Source: CAZKTS01 sp964555735 (lineage in GTDB: Bacteria; Actinomycetota; Acidimicrobiia; IMCC26256; PALSA-555). Taken from it: a stretch of DNA of 28,181 bases. The notes under the pieces were generated by a model that saw only the letters and a list, made by a program, of their open reading frames with translations, searched no databases and was not told the origin of the DNA. A program made the translations under genes and the position numbers. Positions 1-6,088 of the stretch are shown here, in pieces; the first letter of the stretch is position 1, and each line of letters starts with the position of its first letter. The DNA lies in the NCBI GenBank assembly GCA_964555735.1, contig CAZKTS010000371.1, positions 1-28,181 of the forward strand. The letters are read 5' to 3'.

Positions 1-706
1 ACGGTCGCGTCTTCTGCGCCCACCCGATCGGGGAGAACCACGACACGGTGCCGTCGCCGATGTCGCCCACCGCGCGCAGCACGAACGCTGCACCCAGCAC
101 AGCACCGGAGATGCCGTAGCCCACGCGCGTGTTCTCGCTCACCTGCGCCGCGACCAGCGCGACCCCGACGAACACGAACCCGATCATCGTGAACGACAGG
201 CCGAAGGCGACCGAGCCCGCGGTCGGGAGGCCGAGCGCGACCAGCGTGGCCGCCACGAACACCCCCACGACGACGTCCATCGCCGCGACCACCAGCACGG
301 CCGTCGCCGTCTGCGCATCGGCGCCGACTGGGAGCGAGCGCAGCAGGTCGAGCCGGCCGGCTTCCTCCTCGCCTCGGGTCAACCGGCCGACCATCAGCAG
401 GCTCATGAGCGCGGCGACCACCAACCCGAACGAGCCGGTCTGGAACGCAACCTGACCGCCGACGGTGTCGAGCCCCTGCGCGGGACCGTTGAACGCGATC
501 GCCGCCGCGTTCCCCTCCGACGCCCGGGCCGCCTGCACGAGGTCCGCGTGCGTCGGGTACAGGCCTTTGATGCTCGCGACCGTGGCCACGACGAGGGCGC
601 CGATCGAGATGATCCAGACCGCGATCCGCACGCGGTCGCGACGCAGCGCGAAGCGCGCCAAGGCGCCCGCGCCGGTGAGCTCGATACCCGCGCTGATCGC
701 GGTCAC
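1..706 (-). CDS. ABC-2 type exporter permease, N-terminal part (runs off left edge)
   Basis: The minus strand reads open from a GTG at 706 to the window edge, giving 235 residues of a hydrophobic protein. Predicted membrane segments lie near residues 28-46, 93-107, 133-158, 164-188 and 198-212. The cytoplasmic stretch RGEEEAGRLDLLRSLPVG (about 111-128) and the motif SWFSPIGWAQKTRP (about 222-235) are typical of large actinobacterial antibiotic or polyketide exporter permeases. Those usually have about 530 residues in two repeats, so roughly the first half is seen here. The start overlaps the stop of the upstream ATPase gene in a GTGA tetranucleotide, which implies translational coupling and a two-component exporter. 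The substrate cannot be read from the sequence. Confidence 0.87.
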   Translation of the reverse strand, partial: MTAISAGIELTGAGALARFALRRDRVRIAVWIISIGALVVATVASIKGLYPTHADLVQAARASEGNAAAIAFNGPAQGLDTVGGQVAFQTGSFGLVVAALMSLLMVGRLTRGEEEAGRLDLLRSLPVGADAQTATAVLVVAAMDVVVGVFVAATLVALGLPTAGSVAFGLSFTMIGFVFVGVALVAAQVSENTRVGYGISGAVLGAAFVLRAVGDIGDGTVSWFSPIGWAQKTRP

Positions 707-1632
707 GCGTCGTCCCCGTCGACCTCGGCGACCGCCCGTTCGTGCGCGAGCTCGTCGCCGTAGTGGCGCAGGAACAGCTCCTCGAGCGTCGGCGGGTGGC
801 TGACCAGACTGACGATCCCGAGCTCGCCGAGGCGGCGGATGGCCGCGTCCAGGTGCACCGTGTCCACCTCGAACCGCACCGACGCGCCGTCCACCCGAAG
901 GTCGTGGACGCCCTGCAGCTCGGCGAGGCCGGTCGCCGGCGTGCGCGTCTCGGCGATGATCGACGTGCGGGTGAGGTGACGGAGCTCGCTCAGCGTGCCG
1001 CTCTCCTGCGTGCGCCCGGCGCGGATGATGCTCACCTGATCGCACACCGCCTCGACCTCGGCGAGGATGTGGCTCGAGAGCAGCACGGTGCGACCCTCGG
1101 CCTTGATCTCCTGGATGCAGTCCTGGAAGACGGCTTCCATCAGCGGATCGAGCCCCGACGTCGGCTCGTCGATGATGAGCAGCTCGGCCGACGACGCGAG
1201 GGCGGCGACCAGACCGACCTTCTGCCGGTTGCCCTTCGAGTAGGTGCGCGCCTTCTTGGTCGGGTCGAGCTCGAAGCGCTCGAGCAGCTCGTCGCGTCGC
1301 CGAGGGTCGAGGTCGCCCCGAAGCCGACCGAGCAGATCGATGACCTCTCCGCCGCTCAGCTTGGGCCAGAGCGTCACCTCACCGGGCACGTACGCGAGCC
1401 GGTGGTGCAACGCCACCGCGTCGCGCCACGGATCACCCCCGAGCAGCACGACCTCGCCTGCGTCGGCGCGCAGCAGACCGAGCAGCACGCGGATGGTCGT
1501 GGTCTTGCCCGCGCCGTTCGGACCGAGGAACCCGTGGACCTGCCCCGTCTCGATGGTGAGATCGAGACCGTCCAGCGCGCGCGTCGGCCCGAAGGTCTTG
1601 ACCAGGCCGGAGATCGAGATGGCGGCGGTCAT
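703..1632 (-). CDS. ABC transporter ATP-binding protein (DrrA/antibiotic exporter type)
   Basis: This 309-residue ATPase energises the adjacent ABC-2 permease in the inner membrane. Walker A GPNGAGKTT is at residues 37-45, the signature region YSKGNRQK at 131-138, Walker B LLIIDE at 151-156 and the switch His near 188 (SSHIL). The YVPGEVTLWPKLSGGE stretch after the Walker A domain is characteristic of the subfamily paired with polyketide/tetronasin-type exporter permeases. About 100 C-terminal residues form the usual accessory domain. The ATG at 1632 has AGGAG about 11 bases upstream. A near-perfect inverted repeat in the 152-base divergent region (1700-1721) could be the binding site of an unlinked repressor. 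No TetR or other regulator gene lies nearby in the window. Confidence 0.93.
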   Translation of the reverse strand: MTAAISISGLVKTFGPTRALDGLDLTIETGQVHGFLGPNGAGKTTTIRVLLGLLRADAGEVVLLGGDPWRDAVALHHRLAYVPGEVTLWPKLSGGEVIDLLGRLRGDLDPRRRDELLERFELDPTKKARTYSKGNRQKVGLVAALASSAELLIIDEPTSGLDPLMEAVFQDCIQEIKAEGRTVLLSSHILAEVEAVCDQVSIIRAGRTQESGTLSELRHLTRTSIIAETRTPATGLAELQGVHDLRVDGASVRFEVDTVHLDAAIRRLGELGIVSLVSHPPTLEELFLRHYGDELAHERAVAEVDGDDA

Positions 1633-1699
1633 CGGGACTGAGACTCCTGGCGATCCGGCAGCGAGGTCGGGCCAGTCTCCGACACCGCGACGCTCCGAG

Positions 1700-1721
1700 G
1701 CCAGGGACCAAGGTCACTGGC
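1700..1721. promoter_or_regulatory. Inverted repeat in divergent exporter / TerB-Coq4 promoter region
   Basis: Ten-base arms GCCAGGGACC and GGTCACTGGC are separated by AA and match at 9 of 10 paired positions. The repeat sits in the only intergenic space (1633-1784) between the leftward exporter operon and the rightward TerB-Coq4 operon. Dyads of this size are commonly bound by dimeric repressors such as TetR-family proteins, which often control DrrAB-type exporters. The binding role is inference. The region lacks TA dinucleotides before the 1785 start, so I could not assign a TANNNT -10 element. Confidence 0.4.
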
Positions 1722-1784
1722 GTCCGTGGGAGAGGCGGGATCCTGCTCGTGCGGGTCGGCCGAGCGGTGCCATCATCTCCCTCT

Positions 1785-2861
1785 ATGGCGGACGAGCAGC
1801 TGGACGAGGTCGTCGCCGTCGCCCGAGGGATCGCCACCGCGATCGCCCCAGCCGGCGGCATCACCGACACCCAAGCCGCGCTGCTCAACGCGGTCACCAA
1901 CGCGCTCACCGGCGTCGACATCGACTATCGAGCCCTCGAACCCCTCGATGCGGACGCCCTCGTCGCGGTCCTCGCCGACCGTCCCGACGAGTACCGGCAC
2001 CGCATCGTCCACCACATGGTCCTCGGCGAGCTGGTGCTCAAGCCCCTGCCGCCCGACGTCGCCTTCCGCGTGGCCCAGTACGCCAAGGCGCTCGGCGTCG
2101 ACGACGACTTCGTGCGCGTCGCCCGCCGCTACGCTCAGGGCGCCTTCGGGCTCGCGTGGGTGGACCTGCGCCGCAACGGCTTCATCGACCACGTCCAGGA
2201 CGCCAGCGCCGAGGAGCTGAACCGGGTCCGCCCCAACACCAGCCCCTTCGAGCGCACGCCGCCCGACCCCGAGATCGAGGCCCGCTGGCTCGCGTACCGG
2301 GAGCTTCCCGACGGCACTCTCGGCCGGTGCGTGTGGGAGCTCTACGACAGCCGCGGCTTCGCCATCCCGGGGTCCCCCGGCGGCGCGTCGCCGTACCTCG
2401 CCCAGCACGACTTCGTGCACGTGCTCGCCGACTACGGGACCAACCTCAAGGGGGAGCTCGAGGTGTTCGCGTTCATCGGCCGCGCCGACCCGGACCCGAA
2501 GGGGTTCGCGTGGCTCGCGACGCTGATCGGCCTCTTCGAGACCGGCTACATCGCGGACACTGGCTTCTTCGAGCGCGACGTGCGGGAACGCAACGTGCAG
2601 GCACCCGGCATGCAGCACCGCGTCGCCGACGCCATCCGACGCGGCAAGTCGGTCGCGGAGCGGTGCCAGACCGACCTGTTCGACGTCGACTACCACGGGA
2701 TGTCGGCACTCTCCCTCGAAGAGGTGTGCGAGCGCCTGCGGGTGCCGCCGAAGTCGGAGCTCGCGTGCGCGAGCGGCTCGGCCGGCCCGTTCGAGCTCGA
2801 GGGCATGTCGGAGATCCAGCGGGCCTACGCCGCGACGCGGGAAGGAGCACCGTCCTCGTGA
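1785..2861 (+). CDS. TerB-like helical domain fused to Coq4-like domain
   Basis: This 358-residue protein starts at the ATG at 1785; an upstream in-frame start at 1749 would add 12 unconserved residues. Residues about 4-135 are helical and acidic and resemble TerB-like domains (AIAPAGGITDTQAALLNAV). The C-terminal half carries H208-D209-x-x-H212 followed by 11 residues and E224, within HDFVHVLADYGTNLKGE. This is the HDxxHx11E metal motif of COQ4, including the family's TN-x-x-GE core. COQ4 binds a metal and is needed for ubiquinone head-group processing. Actinobacteria normally make menaquinone, so the substrate here is unknown. There is no signal peptide. The stop overlaps the next gene by four bases, so the two are coupled. 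The Coq4 assignment is firm by motif; the TerB assignment is weaker. Confidence 0.82.
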   Translation: MADEQLDEVVAVARGIATAIAPAGGITDTQAALLNAVTNALTGVDIDYRALEPLDADALVAVLADRPDEYRHRIVHHMVLGELVLKPLPPDVAFRVAQYAKALGVDDDFVRVARRYAQGAFGLAWVDLRRNGFIDHVQDASAEELNRVRPNTSPFERTPPDPEIEARWLAYRELPDGTLGRCVWELYDSRGFAIPGSPGGASPYLAQHDFVHVLADYGTNLKGELEVFAFIGRADPDPKGFAWLATLIGLFETGYIADTGFFERDVRERNVQAPGMQHRVADAIRRGKSVAERCQTDLFDVDYHGMSALSLEEVCERLRVPPKSELACASGSAGPFELEGMSEIQRAYAATREGAPSS

Positions 2862-3187
2862 ACGTGAACTTCACCCAGACGATCTCCGTCCGCTGCGACG
2901 ATCCCGAAGAGCTGGTGCGGCTCGCGGCGGAGTGGGACGAGATGCAGGCCCAGAACGACATCATGGGCTACATGGGCCAGCATGTCCTGGCCGACCGCGA
3001 CAACCCCGGCCACTACCTCGTGATCGCAGAGTTCGGCGTGGTCGACCCCGACGTCTCGGCCGCCGACGAGGCGCTGCGCAACAACGACCGCCCCGAGACC
3101 CAGGCCTGGGCGCGCCGCCTCCTCGAGCTCATCGACGGCGAGCCCACCTACGCCCACTACGACGAGCTGTACCGCACCGGCATCTAG
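2858..3187 (+). CDS. Small dabb/ABM-like (ferredoxin-fold) protein
   Basis: This 109-residue protein begins at a GTG that overlaps the TerB-Coq4 stop in a GTGA tetranucleotide, with a GGAAGGAG ribosome site about 12 bases upstream. The start NFTQTISVRCDDPEELVRLAAEWD, the central HYLVIAEF strand and the final ARRLLELIDGEPTYAHYDELYR helix match the pattern of small alpha+beta-barrel proteins of the dabb/antibiotic-biosynthesis-monooxygenase type. No catalytic residues can be assigned. Such proteins often act as small ligand-binding or stress-response partners. Tight coupling suggests it works with the Coq4-domain protein. Its stop TAG lies on the palindrome CTAG shared with the convergent HNH gene stop. 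Confidence 0.75.
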   Translation: MNVNFTQTISVRCDDPEELVRLAAEWDEMQAQNDIMGYMGQHVLADRDNPGHYLVIAEFGVVDPDVSAADEALRNNDRPETQAWARRLLELIDGEPTYAHYDELYRTGI

Positions 3188-4341
3188 GCTCCGGGCGGTC
3201 CGCGCCGGCGTCGGTCGCGGTCGTGTTGCACCCGGTGACACCGCCGGCACCGCAGCTCGGTGTTGGCGAGCGAGGTCTCGCCGCCATCGATCCAGTGGAC
3301 CTTGTGGTGGGCGTCGCACTCGTCGGCCGGGGCGTTGCATCCCGGCTCCACGCACCCGCGGTCACGAGCCTCGAGCGCCCGCCGGAGCGCCGGACTGACG
3401 AGACGGGATCGCCGCCCGACGTCGAGGACCTCGGACTCACCCCGCATCAGCACTCGGCCCACGGCGGCGTCGCACGCCAGCCGGATCAGGGTGTCGCGGT
3501 CGACCGCGCCGATGCCGCGGAGCTCGGCCCGCATCGTGGTGACGTCGTCGGGCAGGTCCCCGACCAGGGTCGCGACGTCGACGATCGCGTCGATCGTCAC
3601 CACCGGGCGCTCGTCGCCCGACGCGAGCCGCACGATGGCGTCGGCGCGCCGCTGCGCGAGCGTCCGCGCTGGTCGATCGCCGTCGACCGGGTCGGGCGGC
3701 TCCAGGCCGTCGAGCGCCTGCGTGAGGACGGCGATGGCTTCGGCGTCGAGCGCGCCGTCGATCCGGCCCCACCCGTCGAGCATCGACGAGATGTGCAAGT
3801 GCCGTCGCTCGAAGCGTGCGCCCGGAGGTTCGTTGCCCACGATGTCGTCGGCGATGTCGCGCCAGTGCGCCATGACCGTACGGAAGTCTTCGACGTCGGT
3901 CGTGTGCGCGGCGTCGAGCAGCACGTCTTCGTGCTCGGTGTAGAGGTCTTCGAGGTGCCGCGCGGCGCGGGCCGCGACCTGCGCGTGGCGGGTGGTGATG
4001 TCGCCCGCGTCCAGCGCCTTTGCCGTGCGCGGGTTCGTCTGCACGAGCCGGGCGGTCCGGACGAGTGCGCGCGCCTCGGCCGAGCCGACGGGCGCGCGGG
4101 AGGTGAGCCAGGCGGCGGGTGAACGGGCGCCGTCCTCGGCCCAGGCGCCCACCGCGTCCCACTCGCCCACCAGCGCGGTGATCGTGGCCTCGAGGCGCTC
4201 ACGGTGCTCGAGGAGCAGCTCGAGCTCAGCCGACCGAGCCGCGCCGGACCAGCCGGCCCGGTCCACCGACGCGACGGCCTCGATCGCGCGCCCGAGCATG
4301 ACCTCGGGGGCCTCAGCATCGAGGAACGACGTCGCGTCCAT
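3184..4341 (-). CDS. DUF222 / HNH endonuclease domain protein (13E12-type)
   Basis: This is a 385-residue protein counted from ATG 4341; a TTG at 4353 is an in-frame alternative. Most of it is the helical DUF222 region. The C-terminus, from about residue 325, has the HNH nuclease pattern: a Cys pair (DRGCVEPGC), the AHHKVHW core, a following Asn in SLANTELRC and a final RRCHRVQH. The Cys-x4-Cys and Cys-x2-Cys pairs would bind the structural zinc. These proteins are multicopy in actinobacterial genomes, including the 13E12 repeat family of mycobacteria, and their cellular role is not established. The gene is convergent with the preceding operon, sharing a CTAG at the stops. A 20-base perfect palindrome lies 40 bases upstream of its start. 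Confidence 0.92.
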   Translation of the reverse strand: MDATSFLDAEAPEVMLGRAIEAVASVDRAGWSGAARSAELELLLEHRERLEATITALVGEWDAVGAWAEDGARSPAAWLTSRAPVGSAEARALVRTARLVQTNPRTAKALDAGDITTRHAQVAARAARHLEDLYTEHEDVLLDAAHTTDVEDFRTVMAHWRDIADDIVGNEPPGARFERRHLHISSMLDGWGRIDGALDAEAIAVLTQALDGLEPPDPVDGDRPARTLAQRRADAIVRLASGDERPVVTIDAIVDVATLVGDLPDDVTTMRAELRGIGAVDRDTLIRLACDAAVGRVLMRGESEVLDVGRRSRLVSPALRRALEARDRGCVEPGCNAPADECDAHHKVHWIDGGETSLANTELRCRRCHRVQHDRDRRRRGPPGA

Positions 4342-4381
4342 GCCCCGATGCAACCACGGGGGTACGACAGTGCCCTGACCT

Positions 4382-4401
4382 GCGCAAACGCGCGTTTGCG
4401 C
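4382..4401. promoter_or_regulatory. Perfect 20-base palindrome
   Basis: The arms GCGCAAACGC and GCGTTTGCGC are exact reverse complements with no spacer. The palindrome sits in the 70-base gap between the stop of the DoxX gene (4412) and the start of the HNH gene (4341), both on the minus strand. It could be an operator for the HNH gene or an RNA hairpin at the end of the DoxX transcript. No U-tract follows on either strand, which argues against a classical intrinsic terminator. Confidence 0.6.
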
Positions 4402-4411
4402 GCCGAAGGCC

Positions 4412-4945
4412 TCAGACGCTGGAGGCCTCGCGGGCCGTCTCGCGCTCCCGGCACTGCGCCGGGTCGCGGCGGCTCAGCAGGACGCTGATCGCGCCGCCGA
4501 TGCCCCAGCCGATCGCGGCCACGCCCCAGCCCCAGCCGTCGAGATCCCAGCCGAAGGCATGGTCGAGCGAGTAGCGGCCGGCGCCGGTGAACGCGAGGAC
4601 CGCGGCGGCCGTCGCCACGAGGAGCGGGAACTCGATGCCGCCGGCGGTGTTGAAGAAGCCGTTGCGCCAGTGGACCGCGACCATCGCCACGATCATCACG
4701 CCCACCGCGGCCGCCGCCGCTCCGGGCGTCACGAGCCCGAGGATGAGCAGCGAACCGCCGAGGAACTCGCCGAGCCCGGCACCCAGCGCGTAGTTGCGGC
4801 CCGACGGCAAGTGGAGATCACGCTCGAAGAACCGACCGGTGCCGGCGAGTCCGTGGCCGCCGAACCAGCCGAAGAGCTTCTGGCCGCCATGGGCGACGAG
4901 GATGCCGCCGACGACGAGCCGGAGGATGAGCAGACCGACCGACAT
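4412..4945 (-). CDS. DoxX family membrane protein
   Basis: This 177-residue integral membrane protein starts at ATG 4945 with AAGGGAG upstream. The opening LLILRLVVGGILVAHGGQKLFGWFGGHGL is the DoxX family hallmark. Four membrane helices are predicted: near residues 3-22, 52-72 (YALGAGLGEFLGGSLLILGLV), 77-95 and 105-123. A further hydrophobic stretch lies near 140-160 and a charged tail follows. DoxX proteins are implicated in redox or thiol stress in mycobacteria and in quinone-linked electron transfer elsewhere; the family assignment does not fix a substrate. A tRNA-Val gene lies just upstream on the same strand with no terminator visible in the 99-base gap. Confidence 0.9.
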   Translation of the reverse strand: MSVGLLILRLVVGGILVAHGGQKLFGWFGGHGLAGTGRFFERDLHLPSGRNYALGAGLGEFLGGSLLILGLVTPGAAAAAVGVMIVAMVAVHWRNGFFNTAGGIEFPLLVATAAAVLAFTGAGRYSLDHAFGWDLDGWGWGVAAIGWGIGGAISVLLSRRDPAQCRERETAREASSV

Positions 4946-5044
4946 GACGTCTCCCTTCGGTCGTCGCGTTCCTCCGCGCGTGCCCAGGCCCGTGGAGCAC
5001 GAAACGCCGGTTCAGGAAAGACGAGTCGAAGAGAGAAGAAGAAC

Positions 5045-5119
5045 TGGTGGGCGATAGAGGATTCGAACCTCTGACCCCTTCCGCGTCAAGGAAGTGCTCT
5101 ACCCCTGAGCTAATCGCCC
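5045..5119 (-). tRNA. tRNA-Val (anticodon GAC)
   Basis: Read on the minus strand, a complete cloverleaf is present. The acceptor stem is GGGCGAT/ATCGCCC, the D stem GCTC/GAGC with loop AGGGGTA, the anticodon stem CTTCC/GGAAG with loop TTGACGC, the variable loop GGGTC, and the T stem AGAGG/CCTCT with loop TTCGAAT. The anticodon GAC reads GUC/GUU valine codons. The discriminator is A at 5048, and a genomically encoded CCA occupies 5045-5047. Confidence 0.97.
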
Positions 5120-5133
5120 CCGAAGGGACGTTC

Positions 5134-5142
5134 AGGGTAGCA
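5134..5142 (-). promoter_or_regulatory. Possible extended -10 promoter for tRNA-Val
   Basis: The minus strand reads TGCTACCCT, an extended -10 (TGn plus TANNNT). Its end lies 14 bases before the tRNA 5' end, which would leave a leader of about 8 bases. No good -35 hexamer is visible. The assignment rests on position and motif only. Confidence 0.35.
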
Positions 5143-5164
5143 AAGGGGTCTTCGGGGCCCCGCC

Positions 5165-5998
5165 TCAGACGGGGACGGTCAGCCGGGCGGTGAAGCCGCT
5201 GGTCGCGTCGCCGGACACGGTCGGGGTCTGGAGCGAGACGCCGTCGCTGAACACCATGTCGGAGTCGAGCGACACCCGCGAGAGCGTGGAGACGCTCGCC
5301 GCGTAGCCGTCGGCGGCGTAGGCGGCTTCGCAGGTGTCCTCGGGGAACGCGAGCTGCGAGGTGCGCAGCTTGTTGGATGCCGACGTCGCGTCCTCGACGC
5401 TCGGGTACACCTCGAAGTGGATGTGCGGCCAACGGCCCGGGTAGCAGGCGGGGAAGATCGTCGTGAACGCGAGCGCGCCGTCCGCGTCGGCGACCTGCAC
5501 GCCGCGGAGGTAGTTCTCGTCCGGGAGGTTGCCGTACATCGAGTACTCGCCGTCCCGGTCGCAGTGCCAGACGTAGACGGCCGCGCCCGGGAGCGGCGCG
5601 CAGCCGTTGCCCGTGTCGACGACGGTGAGCTCGACTCGGAGGGGCACGCCGTCGGCGACGCCCGACGCGGCACCGATGCTCGACCGGATGTCCTGGCGGA
5701 CGACGCCGCTCTCGCGCAGGATGTCGGGGCCGTTGCTGCCGTCGCCAGGGAACGGGCCGGCGGTCTCCTCGGGCACCTCGGTGCACGCGGCGTCGGAGGA
5801 CTCGAGCGTGGTGCCGGTCGAACCGGACGACGGGTCCGCGGATGCCGACGAGTCGGACGAACCGCCGCACGCCGTCGCCACCGCGGCCAGGCCGACGCCG
5901 CCGAGCAGGCCGAGCGCCCGCCGGCGAGTCAGGAGCCTCGGGAGGTCGACCGCCAGGCCGCCGTCGTGGTCGTGGTCATGGTCGGACGTGCGCGCCAT
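5165..5998 (-). CDS. Exported intradiol ring-cleavage dioxygenase (Tat / lipoprotein)
   Basis: This 277-residue protein belongs to the intradiol dioxygenase family, which opens catechol-type rings between the hydroxyls using non-haem Fe(III). The iron ligands are recognisable: Y152 in WHCDRDGEY, Y186 in CYPGRWPHIHF, and H192 and H194. The N-terminus has a twin-arginine region (R25-R27, LTRRRALGLLGG), a hydrophobic core and C44 after AVATA, then a Ser/Gly/Thr-rich linker. This suggests Tat export followed by lipid anchoring. Residues 7-12 are an alternating His-Asp run, which is unusual ahead of a Tat signal and might bind metal. The ATG at 5998 has GAGGAG 6 bases upstream, inside a possible hairpin (6006-6029). 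Exported family members are common in actinobacteria and their natural substrates are mostly unknown. Confidence 0.9.
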   Translation of the reverse strand: MARTSDHDHDHDGGLAVDLPRLLTRRRALGLLGGVGLAAVATACGGSSDSSASADPSSGSTGTTLESSDAACTEVPEETAGPFPGDGSNGPDILRESGVVRQDIRSSIGAASGVADGVPLRVELTVVDTGNGCAPLPGAAVYVWHCDRDGEYSMYGNLPDENYLRGVQVADADGALAFTTIFPACYPGRWPHIHFEVYPSVEDATSASNKLRTSQLAFPEDTCEAAYAADGYAASVSTLSRVSLDSDMVFSDGVSLQTPTVSGDATSGFTARLTVPV

Positions 5999-6005
5999 CG
6001 CTGCT

Positions 6006-6029
6006 CCTCGGGTGCGGGCACCACCGAGG
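6006..6029 (-). promoter_or_regulatory. Possible hairpin masking the dioxygenase ribosome site
   Basis: On the minus strand, CCTCGG pairs with CCGAGG and an inner GTG pairs with CAC around the loop CCCG, with a small bulge. The 3' arm overlaps the GAGGAG ribosome site of the dioxygenase gene (start 5998), so folding would reduce translation. The pairing is seen in the sequence; the regulatory role is inference. Confidence 0.35.
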
Positions 6030-6088
6030 ATGCCCCATCACCCCGGCAGCATCCTGCGCGAGGGCTGTGAGCCTGCTGAGTGGGCGGC

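Noticed and set aside
1244..2857. Plus-strand frame running from the ATPase region into the small dabb-like gene
   Set aside because: Only the last 109 codons from GTG 2858 look like protein; the rest is Arg/Pro-rich shadow of two other genes.
5153..5162. CGGGGCCCCG palindrome after the dioxygenase stop as an intrinsic terminator
   Set aside because: A loop-less palindrome makes a poor RNA hairpin, and only a short TTT follows at a distance.
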